Shown here: piece by piece, positions 42,331-50,750 of the stretch
How the letters are laid out: each line of letters begins with the position of its first letter
How positions within the stretch are numbered: position 1 is the first letter of the stretch
Origin: DASSKP01 sp035695045
GTDB taxonomy: Bacteria > Actinomycetota > Actinomycetes > JAFAQI01
Reading direction: 5' to 3'
Assembly: GCA_035695045.1 (NCBI GenBank)
Contig: DASSEX010000008.1
Span: 57,948 to 121,947, forward strand
DNA length: 64,000 nucleotides
Made by a program: the position numbers and the translations under genes
Notes under the pieces: model-generated
Seen by the model: only the letters and a program-made list of their open reading frames with translations
Told to the model about the DNA's origin: nothing
Databases searched by the model: none

Positions 42331-42987
42331 ATGAGACGGATCAGATACGCGTTCGGGGTAATGCTCGCGGCGGCCCTCACCTTGTTGGCTGTGCCCGCCC
42401 AAGCGGCTCAGCCGCAAACACAGGGTGTGACGGGGCCGTACGCAACGACGTTCTTCACGACCGCGCCGACGGACACCGCGCCCACGCCCGGTGTCGCGTA
42501 CACCGACGTGTCTGTCTTCGGCAGCAACCAGGCGACTCCTGACAGCGGTGGCGTGGCCGCGCCGTTCGGCTTCGTCGAGGTGTACGTGTACACCGTCGAT
42601 GAATCCGGCCAGCCGGTTCTCATCTCGGACACGTTCGGCGGAACGTTCAGCAACGTCACATTCACCACGGACAAGAAGCTCGGCACCGCCAGCCTGTCCG
42701 CAACGTTCGACCAGCTGAAGCAGATCACTCCTGGCAACCTTGGTGGCGAGCCTGTGTCCGGCGGCACCGTCAGCGTGTCGTGGACGGCAACCGGGCCGGC
42801 GAGCCACTACACCGACGTGTCGAAGACGCTGATGCCTCACCAGGGGATCTACCTCTGGCATGAGCGTGACCTGTTCCGTGCCGCCTCTGCGACCGGAACC
42901 GTCCTGGGCACGGCGTACGCGCAAAGCGTGCCGTACCGCACGGAGATCGGGAAGGTCTTCCAATCCGAACGGCTCGTGCTGCACTGA
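42331..42987 (+). CDS. Secreted protein, unknown function
   Basis: Protein of 218 residues with a signal peptide (MRRIRYAFGVMLAAALTLLA, cleavage near AQA). The mature part is rich in Thr, Ser, Gly and Val, probably all-beta, and has no cysteines. No family is recognised. The ATG at 42331 is preceded by GCGGAGG, which decides the start over the longer frame. A strong hairpin follows the stop. Confidence 0.7.
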   Translation: MRRIRYAFGVMLAAALTLLAVPAQAAQPQTQGVTGPYATTFFTTAPTDTAPTPGVAYTDVSVFGSNQATPDSGGVAAPFGFVEVYVYTVDESGQPVLISDTFGGTFSNVTFTTDKKLGTASLSATFDQLKQITPGNLGGEPVSGGTVSVSWTATGPASHYTDVSKTLMPHQGIYLWHERDLFRAASATGTVLGTAYAQSVPYRTEIGKVFQSERLVLH

Positions 42988-42996
42988 GGCAGTCGA

Positions 42997-43031
42997 GGGG
43001 CGCGGCGCGCGACGGTGCGCCGTGCCCCTTT
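42997..43031 (+). terminator. Hairpin terminator after the secreted protein gene
   Basis: GGGGCGCGGCGC (42997) pairs with GCGCCGTGCCCC (43017) over 12 bases with one mismatch and an 8-base loop, followed by TTT. It lies 10 bases after the stop and also separates this unit from the oppositely oriented tRNA gene. Confidence 0.75.
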
Positions 43032-43064
43032 GGCGTCGAACCACGCCCCGACACCGCAGCTGAG

Positions 43065-43138
43065 TGGTCCCAGCAGGGCTCGAACCTGCGACCTCGTCGT
43101 TGTAAGCGACGCGCTCTAGCCAACTGAGCTATAGGACC
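43065..43138 (-). tRNA. tRNA-Val (anticodon UAC)
   Basis: A 74-base cloverleaf on the minus strand. Acceptor arms are GGTCCTA and TGGGACC; the D arm contains AGTTGGCTA; the anticodon stem is CGTCG/CGACG with loop CTTACAA, giving anticodon TAC at plus 43102-43104; the T arm is GCAGG-TTCGAGC-CCTGC. The CCA end is not encoded. It would read GUA and other GUN codons by wobble. Confidence 0.95.
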
Positions 43139-43187
43139 CCGGCGCCGGGCAAGAGACCGCCGTCGCCGCGCCCAGGATAGGGCCCGG

Positions 43188-43493
43188 TCAGCTGCCGAAC
43201 CGGCGCCGCAACGCGTCGGCCACCTCGTGCGACAGCGTGTCGTCGGCGCCACGACCGGCCACCGGCGTCGCCTCCTTGGTCCACGAGCACTGTCGACAGC
43301 GGGTCTCCCCCAGCGCTCGCACGAGCATCGTCGAGCCGCAGGAGGCGCACCGGTCGAGATCAGCCGTCCAGTCGTGCGTCTGCTGACACGTCGGGCACAC
43401 GAGGACCTGCTCGTCGTCGATGACGCCCCGCTTCCACGGACTCGGGCCCTTGCCCGGGTCGGTCTGCCTGGCACCGCAGCTGTAACAAGGCAT
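43188..43493 (-). CDS. Small zinc-ribbon protein
   Basis: Protein of 101 residues with four CxxC pairs (CYSC, CPTC, CASC, CRQC), suggesting two zinc sites. The remaining sequence is charged (KEATPVAGRGADDTLSHEVA). The ATG at 43493 opens directly with MPCYSCG. It lies 10 bases after the AhpE gene's stop, so it is probably part of that unit. No specific family. Confidence 0.7.
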   Translation of the reverse strand: MPCYSCGARQTDPGKGPSPWKRGVIDDEQVLVCPTCQQTHDWTADLDRCASCGSTMLVRALGETRCRQCSWTKEATPVAGRGADDTLSHEVADALRRRFGS

Positions 43494-43503
43494 GAGGTCC
43501 GGC

Positions 43504-43959
43504 CTAGAGCTCCGCGAGCGCCTTGGCGTAGTCGTCGATGTTGCGCGCATCCGGCAGCCCGTTGCGGACCACCCACCGCACGACCCCGGCACGATCGATG
43601 ACGAACGACCCGCGGTCTGCCGCACCGAGCACCGGGTTGAAGACGCCGTACGACGTCGACACCGCGCCGTGCGGCCAGAAGTCGGAGAGCAGCGACTGGG
43701 TCAGCCCCTGGCTGTCGGCGAACGCGCGCAGGGACGCGACGGTGTCGCAGGAGATCGCATAGACGACGGTCCCCGAGGACTGCAGGGCACCGATCTCGTC
43801 GCGCAACGCCGTCATCTCTCCCGTGCAGACGCCGGTGAACGCAAACGGGTAGAAGACCAGCAGCACGTTGTCCCGGCCGCGATGGTCGGACAACCGGTGC
43901 AGCTGGGCGTGCTGGTCACGTAGCTCGAAGTCGGGAGCGATGCCGCCGACATCGACCAT
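43504..43959 (-). CDS. ahpE: Peroxiredoxin, AhpE-like
   Basis: Protein of 151 residues close to actinobacterial AhpE. The peroxidatic Cys 45 lies in PFAFTGVCTGE with the preceding Thr, and the conserved Arg is in RGSFVIDRAG. No resolving Cys is seen in the usual C-terminal place (a Cys lies in AISCDT), so it is a 1-Cys type. It reduces peroxides in the cytoplasm, with mycothiol or mycoredoxin as the expected reductant. In mycobacteria AhpE (Rv2238c) lies beside DUF3052 (Rv2239c) and AceE (Rv2241), as here. Confidence 0.92.
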   Translation of the reverse strand: MVDVGGIAPDFELRDQHAQLHRLSDHRGRDNVLLVFYPFAFTGVCTGEMTALRDEIGALQSSGTVVYAISCDTVASLRAFADSQGLTQSLLSDFWPHGAVSTSYGVFNPVLGAADRGSFVIDRAGVVRWVVRNGLPDARNIDDYAKALAEL

Positions 43960-43964
43960 CGGGG

Positions 43965-44405
43965 TCAGCGACCCTTCCCACGCGCGGCCTTCGGCGCGAC
44001 GAGGCGCGCACCGTTCCAGTCGCGGCCGGCGCTGATGCTGCTCGTCTGCTGAAGGCCGGCGGTCGGCGCGGCCTCACTGACGTCACTGGGCTCGACATGA
44101 CCGGGACGTGCCGCCTTCGGGGTGAGCAGCCAGATCACCCCGTGGTCGGTCAGCGGGCCGAGCGCATCGACCAGGGCGTCGACCAGGTCACCGTCGTCGT
44201 CGCGCCACCACAGCAGCACGACGTCGACGACGTCGTCGTAGTCCTCGTCGACCAGGTCCTGGCCGCACCGCTCGATGATCGTCTTGCGCAGATCCTCGTC
44301 GCAGTCGTCGTCGTATCCGATCTCCTGGACGACGGCACCGGGAGCGATCCCGAGCTTGTCCGCCAGTCCGTGCTGACCTGCCGCGCTGCCGGCGGTGGCG
44401 CTCAC
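43965..44405 (-). CDS. DUF3052 family protein
   Basis: Protein of 146 residues. ADKLGIAPGAVVQEIGYDDDC, then VVDVVLLWWRDDDGDLVDAL and DHGVIWLLTPKAARPGHVEP are the conserved blocks of the actinobacterial DUF3052 family. Its function is unknown. The GTG at 44405 has GGGAGG 8 bases upstream. It lies 5 bases upstream of AhpE, so the two are co-transcribed. Divergent from the CDF transporter. Confidence 0.9.
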   Translation of the reverse strand: MSATAGSAAGQHGLADKLGIAPGAVVQEIGYDDDCDEDLRKTIIERCGQDLVDEDYDDVVDVVLLWWRDDDGDLVDALVDALGPLTDHGVIWLLTPKAARPGHVEPSDVSEAAPTAGLQQTSSISAGRDWNGARLVAPKAARGKGR

Positions 44406-44553
44406 TGGTCGATCCTCCCGTGGGTGTCTGCGGCCCCGCACGTCGGGACCGTGATCAGTAGTCCACCGGTCCGGGCGCCGGAAGGCAAGTGTTCTGTCAC
44501 CATTCGTCGAACAGGCGTGCGACCGGAGCCGCCCCACCGGGCACACTGTCGCC

Positions 44554-45660
44554 ATGGCGGAGGGGCATGCGCACGAGCACGGCGCCCCTGCGCGGGAGTC
44601 CGGCCGCGGGCATGACCACGGTCATGATCATGAGGCTCGGGACGGCGGTCACGCGCACGACGACGGCCTGATCAGCCGGTTCCGGCACGCCCTCACCCCC
44701 CACAGCCACGACACCGCGGCCGCCGTCGACAGCGCCCTCGAGGCCAGCGACCGCGGGATGCGCACCCTGTTCATCTCGCTCGCGATCCTCGGCGCAACCG
44801 CGGCGATCCAGGCGGTCGTTGCGGTGGCCTCGCACTCGGTCGCCCTGCTCGGCGACACCCTGCACAACGTCGCCGACGCCCTGACCGCGCTGCCGCTCGG
44901 GCTCGCCTTCTGGCTCGGCCGACGCCCCGCCAACCGTCGCTACACCTACGGCTACGGCCGGTCCGAGGACCTCGCGGGGATCGTCATCGTCGTCCTGATC
45001 GCCGCGTCCAGCGCGCTCGCCGCCTATGAGGCCGTGCACCGGTTGCTGAACCACCACGAGGTCCAGCATCTGTGGGCCGTGGCGATCGCCGCCGTCGTCG
45101 GCTTCTTCGGCAACGAGATCGTTGCCCGCTACCGCATCAACGTCGGACGCGAGATCGGGTCCGCCGCCCTCGTCGCCGACGGCCTGCATGCGCGCACCGA
45201 CGGATTCACGTCCCTGTCGGTGCTCGTCGGCGCCGCAGGCGTCGCGATCGGCTGGGACTGGGCCGACCCCGCGGTCGGCCTGTTCATCACCCTCGCGATC
45301 CTCGTCGTCCTGCGCGACGCCGCCCGGGAGGTCTACCGGCGGTTGATGGACTCCGTCGACCCCGACCTCGTCGACAAGGTCGACGAGGTCCTCCGCGCGA
45401 CGGACGGCGTACAGGCCGTCGGCGTCACCCGGCTCCGCTGGATCGGGCATCAGCTACGCGCGGAGTGCGAGATCGTCGTGGACGAGACGTTGACCATCGT
45501 CGACGCGCACCACATCGCGGAGCACTGCCAGCACCGACTGCTCCACGAGGTGCCGCGCCTCACCGCCGCGCTGGTTCATGCCGACCCGGCCGGCGACAGC
45601 CATCACGAGCTGACCGCTCATCACCTTTACGACCGTGAGCGTCCCTCGACCCCTTCGTGA
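44554..45660 (+). CDS. Cation diffusion facilitator transporter with His-rich N-terminus
   Basis: Protein of 368 residues. The first 50 residues are rich in His (HAHEHGA, HDHGHDHE), a metal-collecting segment. Six membrane helices carry the Zn-type motifs LGDTLHNVADALT (segment 2) and ADGLHARTDGFTS (segment 5), and the cytoplasmic domain includes VTRLRWIGHQLRAECEIVV. It should export Zn2+ or a similar cation by proton antiport, unlike the DxxxD-type protein at 3639. Confidence 0.92.
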   Translation: MAEGHAHEHGAPARESGRGHDHGHDHEARDGGHAHDDGLISRFRHALTPHSHDTAAAVDSALEASDRGMRTLFISLAILGATAAIQAVVAVASHSVALLGDTLHNVADALTALPLGLAFWLGRRPANRRYTYGYGRSEDLAGIVIVVLIAASSALAAYEAVHRLLNHHEVQHLWAVAIAAVVGFFGNEIVARYRINVGREIGSAALVADGLHARTDGFTSLSVLVGAAGVAIGWDWADPAVGLFITLAILVVLRDAAREVYRRLMDSVDPDLVDKVDEVLRATDGVQAVGVTRLRWIGHQLRAECEIVVDETLTIVDAHHIAEHCQHRLLHEVPRLTAALVHADPAGDSHHELTAHHLYDRERPSTPS

Positions 45661-45677
45661 GCTCCCATGTCGCCGGA

Positions 45678-46085
45678 TCAGCGGCGTAGCAGCGACAGCC
45701 GCACGGTGCGCACGGGGTTGTCGACGTTGAGATCGACGAGACAGATCGACTGCCAGGTGCCGAGCTGAAGCCTGCCGTCCACGACCGGGACGGTGCAGTA
45801 CGGCGGCACCAGCGCCGGCATCACATGCGAGCGCCCGTGCCCGCGACTGCCGTGCGCGTGGCGCCACCGGTCGTCGACCGGCAGCAGGTCGCGCAGCGCA
45901 GCCAACAGGTCGTCGTCCGACCCCGCACCGGTTTCGAGGATCGCGATGCCCGCCGTCGCGTGCGGGACGAAGACGTGCAGCAGCCCGTCGTCACCGGCCG
46001 AGCTCACGAACCGCTCGCAGTCGCGGGTGATGTCGCGGACCACCTCGTTCGAGCCGGTCTCTACCTGAATCGTCTGGGTGTCCAC
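45678..46085 (-). CDS. YjbQ (UPF0047) family protein
   Basis: Protein of 135 residues. VFVPHATAGIAILETGAG (about residue 40), HGRSHVMPALV and the closing GTWQSICLVDLN are the conserved blocks of the UPF0047 fold. Some members have thiamine phosphate synthase activity in complementation tests; the role here is not assigned. The GTG at 46085 is chosen because the upstream frame would run into the AceE leader. Divergent from AceE. Confidence 0.88.
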   Translation of the reverse strand: MDTQTIQVETGSNEVVRDITRDCERFVSSAGDDGLLHVFVPHATAGIAILETGAGSDDDLLAALRDLLPVDDRWRHAHGSRGHGRSHVMPALVPPYCTVPVVDGRLQLGTWQSICLVDLNVDNPVRTVRLSLLRR

Positions 46086-46110
46086 GCCCGACAAGCGTAG
46101 GTTGAGACGT

Positions 46111-48834
46111 ATGGCACAGGGACGCAACCGCTACTCGGTGATCAGCGACGGCCTGCCCAGCCAGATCCCCGACGTCGACCCGCAGGAGACGTCGGAGTGG
46201 CTCGAGTCTTTCGACGCCGTCATCGATGCCTCCGGCGCTCGGCGCGCTCGCTTCCTGATGTTGAAGCTGCTCGAACGCGCCCGCGAGCGGCAGGTCGGCG
46301 TGCCGGCCCTGCGCAGCACCGACTACGTCAACACGATCCCGGCCGAAGCCGAGCCCTGGTTCCCGGGTGACGAGTACATCGAACGCCGGATCCGGGCCTA
46401 CATCCGGTGGAACGCCGCGATCATGGTCACGCGTGCCAACACGACGACCAACGTCGGCGGCCACATCGCGACCTATGCGTCGAGCGCCTCCCTCTACGAG
46501 GTCGGCTTCAACCACTTCTTCCGCGGCAAGGAGGGAGGCGAGTCGGGCGACCAGGTCTTCATCCAGGGTCACGGCTCCCCCGGCATCTACGCCCGCGCCT
46601 ACCTCGAGGGGCGGCTCGACCAGGACCACCTCGACGGGTTCCGCCAGGAGATCTCCAAGGCCCCCAACGGCCTGCCGTCGTACCCGCACCCGCGGTTGAT
46701 GCCGGACTTCTGGGAGTTCCCCACCGTCTCGATGGGCCTGTCGCCGCTGCAGGCGATCTACCAGGCGCGGTTCAACCGCTACCTCCACGACCGCCAGATC
46801 AAGGACACGAGCCGGTCGCACGTGTGGGCGTTCCTCGGCGACGGCGAGATGGACGAGGTCGAGTCGCTCGGCGCCCTCGGTGTGGCGGCCAGAGAAGAGC
46901 TCGACAACCTGACGTTCATCGTCAACTGCAACCTGCAGCGACTCGACGGGCCGGTCCGCGGAAACGGCAAGATCATCCAGGAGCTCGAGTCCTACTTCCG
47001 CGGCGCCGGCTGGCATGTCATCAAGGTCATCTGGGGCCGGGAGTGGGACGAGCTGCTCGCCCGCGACACCGACGGCGTCCTCGTCAACGTCATGAACACG
47101 ACGCCTGACGGCCAGTTCCAGAAGTACTCCGTCAGTGACGGTGAGTTCATCCGCAACGACTTCTTCGGCCGCGACCCGCGGCTGCGCAAGATGGTCGAGC
47201 ACCTCTCCGACGACCAGCTGACCCGGCTGTCCCGAGGCGGCCACGACTACCGCAAGGTCTACGGCGCGTTCAAGGCCGCGCGCGAGCACGTCGGTCAGCC
47301 GACCGTGATCCTCGCCCAGACCATCAAGGGCTGGACGCTCGGTCCGGACTTCGAGGCACGCAACGCGACGCACCAGATGAAGAAGCTGACGAAGGCCGAG
47401 CTGAAGACCTTCCGCGACCGGCTCTACCTCGAGATCCCGGACAAGGAGCTCGAAGGCGACCTGCCGCCCTACTACCACCCGGGCAAGGACAGCGACGAGG
47501 TCCAGTACCTCCTCGAGCGACGCCGCGCACTCGGCGGTTTCCTGCCGTGCCGGGTCGACCGGTCGAAGCCGCTGCAGCTTCCCGACAAGCCGTACGACGC
47601 CCTGCGGAAGGGATCCGGCAAGCAAGAGGTCGCCACGACGATGGCCTTCGTCCGGTTGCTCAAGGACCTGATGAAGGACAAGAACATCGGTCAGCGCTTC
47701 GTGCCGATCATCCCGGACGAGGCGCGCACGTTCGGGATGGACTCGTTGTTCCCGACCGCCAAGATCTACTCGCCGCACGGCCAGCGCTATGACCCGGTGG
47801 ACGCGGAGCTGCTGCTGTCCTACAAGGAGGACACCCGCGGGCAGATCCTGCACGAGGGCATCAGCGAGGCCGGCTCCATGGCGTCGGTGATCGCCGCGGG
47901 GACGTCGTACGCGACCCACGGCGAGCCGATGATCCCGGTCTACGTCTTCTACTCGATGTTCGGCTTCCAGCGCACCGGCGACCTCATGTGGGCTGCGGGT
48001 GACCAGCTGACCCGAGGGTTCCTGCTCGGTGCGACCGCCGGCCGCACGACCCTGAACGGTGAGGGCCTCCAGCACGAGGACGGTCACTCGCTGCTGCTCG
48101 CCTCGACCAACCCGGCGTGCGTTGCCTACGACCCCGCGTTCGCGTACGAGATCTCGGCCATCGTCAAGGCCGCCCTCGAGCGGATGTACGGCGCCCACGG
48201 CGACGACGTCAACCGCGACGTCTTCTACTATCTCACGGTCTACAACGAGCCGAAGGTGCAGCCCGCGGCTCCGGACGACGTACCGGACCTGGACGACCAG
48301 ATCGTCCGCGGCCTCTATCGCTGCGCCGCTGCGCCGGAGGTGCCCGGCAACGGCGAGGCGCCACGTGCGCAGCTGCTGTCGAGCGGCACGGCGATGCACT
48401 GGGCACTGGAGGCGCAGCGGTTGCTCGCCGAGGACTGGGGTGTCGCCGCTGACGTGTGGAGCGCGACGTCGTGGACCGAGCTGCGCCGTGAGGCGCTGCA
48501 GTGCGATATCGACAACCGGAGCACGGGTCTCGCGACCAACGGCGAGCGCCGGGTTCCGTTCGTGACGCAGCAGCTCGACGGGACGCCCGGCCCGGCCATC
48601 GCCGTCAGCGACTGGATGCGCGCGGTGCCCGACCAGATCGCCCAGTGGGTGCCCAACGACTGGTCGTCACTGGGGACAGACGGTTATGGCCGTTCGGACA
48701 CCCGACCCGCGCTGCGTCGTCACTTCCATGTCGACGCGCCGTCGATCGTTCTCGCCACGCTGGACGAGCTCGCGCGCCGCAACGAGGTGAAGGCGGACGC
48801 TCCGCAGCAGGCGATCGAGAAGTACGGGCTCTAG
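46111..48834 (+). CDS. aceE: Pyruvate dehydrogenase E1 component, homodimeric
   Basis: Protein of 907 residues, the usual size. It oxidatively decarboxylates pyruvate with thiamine diphosphate and hands the acetyl group to the E2 lipoyl domain. The TPP motif GDGEMDEVESLGAL lies near residue 243 with the Asn in IVNCNLQRLDG. Also visible are GHGSPGIYARAYLEGRL, the E1 flexible-loop histidine region and SEAGSMASVIAAGTSYA. The ATG at 46111 is used; the open frame before it is in the YjbQ leader. The stop overlaps the convergent gene in CTAG (48831-48834). Confidence 0.95.
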   Translation: MAQGRNRYSVISDGLPSQIPDVDPQETSEWLESFDAVIDASGARRARFLMLKLLERARERQVGVPALRSTDYVNTIPAEAEPWFPGDEYIERRIRAYIRWNAAIMVTRANTTTNVGGHIATYASSASLYEVGFNHFFRGKEGGESGDQVFIQGHGSPGIYARAYLEGRLDQDHLDGFRQEISKAPNGLPSYPHPRLMPDFWEFPTVSMGLSPLQAIYQARFNRYLHDRQIKDTSRSHVWAFLGDGEMDEVESLGALGVAAREELDNLTFIVNCNLQRLDGPVRGNGKIIQELESYFRGAGWHVIKVIWGREWDELLARDTDGVLVNVMNTTPDGQFQKYSVSDGEFIRNDFFGRDPRLRKMVEHLSDDQLTRLSRGGHDYRKVYGAFKAAREHVGQPTVILAQTIKGWTLGPDFEARNATHQMKKLTKAELKTFRDRLYLEIPDKELEGDLPPYYHPGKDSDEVQYLLERRRALGGFLPCRVDRSKPLQLPDKPYDALRKGSGKQEVATTMAFVRLLKDLMKDKNIGQRFVPIIPDEARTFGMDSLFPTAKIYSPHGQRYDPVDAELLLSYKEDTRGQILHEGISEAGSMASVIAAGTSYATHGEPMIPVYVFYSMFGFQRTGDLMWAAGDQLTRGFLLGATAGRTTLNGEGLQHEDGHSLLLASTNPACVAYDPAFAYEISAIVKAALERMYGAHGDDVNRDVFYYLTVYNEPKVQPAAPDDVPDLDDQIVRGLYRCAAAPEVPGNGEAPRAQLLSSGTAMHWALEAQRLLAEDWGVAADVWSATSWTELRREALQCDIDNRSTGLATNGERRVPFVTQQLDGTPGPAIAVSDWMRAVPDQIAQWVPNDWSSLGTDGYGRSDTRPALRRHFHVDAPSIVLATLDELARRNEVKADAPQQAIEKYGL

Positions 48835-49145
48835 TCCTCGGCGAAGCGCCGGCGGCGAGCCCAGACGATGACGCCGGCGCCGAGACCGACGAGCAGCGCT
48901 TCGCTCGCGGCCATCGTGGCGACGCTGCCCTTCGACACGGAGAAGTTGAACTTCATGTTGGCGGTCGACGCACCGGCCGCCGGGTGGGTGTGCTGCTGAG
49001 CGGTGCCCTGAGCAGGGAGCTTCGCGCTGTCGGCGAGCGGCGCGGTCGTCGTTCCCGCGAAGGGTGCGCTGATCAGCACGGCGGCGGACAGCGCCGCCGG
49101 CAGCATCGCCGCGGCAGTTGCTCCGACAAGTTGCGGCCGTGCCAT
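48831..49145 (-). CDS. Small secreted/membrane protein, unknown
   Basis: Protein of 104 residues. The N-terminus is a signal peptide (AAAMLPAALSAAVLISAPFA), and near the end there is a single membrane helix (MAASEALLVGLGAGVIVWAR) followed by RRRR, so it is likely a type I membrane protein with a ~50-residue outer part. The ATG at 49145 follows AGGAGGA. It shares CTAG with the AceE stop. No family. Confidence 0.65.
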   Translation of the reverse strand: MARPQLVGATAAAMLPAALSAAVLISAPFAGTTTAPLADSAKLPAQGTAQQHTHPAAGASTANMKFNFSVSKGSVATMAASEALLVGLGAGVIVWARRRRFAED

Positions 49146-49265
49146 CGGGTCCTCCTGAGCAGTGGTCTCTGCTCCCGAAATGCCCGGTCGCATCCGCTTC
49201 TAAGCCTTTGCCGGCCGACGGAAGGGGTAAGTGGTCCGGCAGACAGCCCCGAAAGGAGCCGCCAC

Positions 49266-49676
49266 GTGGATCGCGGCAGCGACAAGCACAGTCCCCTGGT
49301 CGACGACCAGCTCAAGCATGAGACCGAAGGCCTGGTCCGCGCCGGGCGCAGCACGCACGCGGAGGAGTGGAAGGACGCCGAGCCGTCGGGCGAGGACCAG
49401 CCGGACGCCGACCTGGCGCCTGAGGGCACGCTGCACGGCGGGGTCCCGGAAGGCATGTCACCGGACGACGTCGACGGCCGCGCCGAGCTTGCCGGCTTCA
49501 TCGGCAAGCACGCCTATCCGCTTCTCCGCGAGCAGATCCTCGACCTCGTCATCGACGGACAGGCGCCGGACCGGGTCATCGACCTCGTACGACGACTTCC
49601 GTCCGGCCGCCAGTTCGAGAACATCAACGACGTTTGGACAGCAGTCGGCGGCCACGTCGAAAGTGAGCGCTTCTGA
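49266..49676 (+). CDS. DUF2795 family protein
   Basis: Protein of 136 residues. The first 75 are acidic and disordered (EEWKDAEPSGEDQPDADLAP). The last 55 form a DUF2795 domain (ELAGFIGKHAYPLLREQILD, then LVRRLPSGRQFENINDVWTA). DUF2795 proteins are common in actinobacteria, with no known role. The GTG at 49266 has AAAGGAG about 8 bases upstream. It precedes the threonine dehydrogenase gene by 30 bases. Confidence 0.85.
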   Translation: MDRGSDKHSPLVDDQLKHETEGLVRAGRSTHAEEWKDAEPSGEDQPDADLAPEGTLHGGVPEGMSPDDVDGRAELAGFIGKHAYPLLREQILDLVIDGQAPDRVIDLVRRLPSGRQFENINDVWTAVGGHVESERF

Positions 49677-49706
49677 TCCGCCGCTGACCACTATGTTGGT
49701 CGGGCG

Positions 49707-50738
49707 ATGAGGGCGCTCCTGAAAGCCGCAGCCGAGCCCGGACTGGTCTGGACCGAGGTCGACGTACCGGAGATCGGCCGGGACGACGTCCTCATCAAGG
49801 TGCTTCGCACCGGCATCTGCGGCACCGACCTGCACATCTACTCCTGGGACCACTGGGCGCAGACCCACGTCGACGCACCGCTCGTGGTGGGCCACGAGTT
49901 CGTCGGAGAGATCGCCGCGATCGGCGAGGACGTGCACGACCTGGTCGTCGGCGACATCGTCAGTGGTGAGGGACATCTCACCTGCGGGCGATGCCGCAAC
50001 TGCATGGCCGGCCGGCGGGTCGAATGCGCGCGGACGAAGGGCGTCGGCGTCAACCGACCCGGATGCTTCGCGGAGTACATCGCCCTTCCCGCCACCAACG
50101 TCTGGCGCCATCACCCGGAGATCGACCGTGACGTCGCGGCGATCTTCGACCCGTTCGGTAACGCGGTGCACACGGCCCTGACGTTCCCGGTGCTCGGCGA
50201 GGACGTGCTGATCACGGGCGCCGGACCGATCGGCCTGATGGCGGCGTTGGTCGCCCGGCACGCCGGCGCTCGCTACATCGTGGTGACCGACGTCTCGGAC
50301 TACCGGCTCGACCTCGCCCGCACCCTCGGCGTCAGCCGCGCTGTCGACGTACGCAGGGAGTCACTGCCGGACGCGATGCGCGCGCTGCGCATGACCGAGG
50401 GCTTCGACGTCGGGTTGGAGATGTCCGGTCATGCCGAGGCGTTGCGGACAATGCTCGCGACGATGCGGCACGGGGGCTCGATCGCGATGCTCGGGCTGCC
50501 GACCGAGGACTTCGGCATCGACTGGAACCACCTCGTGCTCAACATGATCACGATTCGCGGCATCTACGGCCGTCGGATGTTCGAGACCTGGTACGAGATG
50601 AGCGTGCTGACGCAGTCCGGCCTCGACATCTCCCCGGTCATCACACACCGGTACGACGCCGCGGACTGGGAGACGGCATTCGGCGTCGTTCGCGACGGGC
50701 AGTGCGGCAAGGTGATCCTCACCTGGGCCGACGGGTGA
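49707..50738 (+). CDS. tdh: L-threonine 3-dehydrogenase
   Basis: Protein of 343 residues of the zinc medium-chain dehydrogenase family. Catalytic Zn ligands are Cys in TGICGTDLHIY and His in VVGHEFVGE; the structural Zn is held by CGRCRNCMAGRRVEC. The NAD+ motif GAGPIGLMAA and the Tdh-specific GLPTEDFGIDWNHLV are present. It oxidises L-threonine to 2-amino-3-ketobutyrate. The next gene makes glycine and acetyl-CoA from that product, and the two are 12 bases apart, so they form a threonine-degradation operon. Confidence 0.95.
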   Translation: MRALLKAAAEPGLVWTEVDVPEIGRDDVLIKVLRTGICGTDLHIYSWDHWAQTHVDAPLVVGHEFVGEIAAIGEDVHDLVVGDIVSGEGHLTCGRCRNCMAGRRVECARTKGVGVNRPGCFAEYIALPATNVWRHHPEIDRDVAAIFDPFGNAVHTALTFPVLGEDVLITGAGPIGLMAALVARHAGARYIVVTDVSDYRLDLARTLGVSRAVDVRRESLPDAMRALRMTEGFDVGLEMSGHAEALRTMLATMRHGGSIAMLGLPTEDFGIDWNHLVLNMITIRGIYGRRMFETWYEMSVLTQSGLDISPVITHRYDAADWETAFGVVRDGQCGKVILTWADG

Positions 50739-50750
50739 GAGGGGCGCGCG

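Noticed and set aside
45991..48399. 802-codon minus-strand ORF opposite aceE
   Set aside because: Antisense shadow of a strongly conserved enzyme; composition (Val, Asp, Arg) is typical of such frames.
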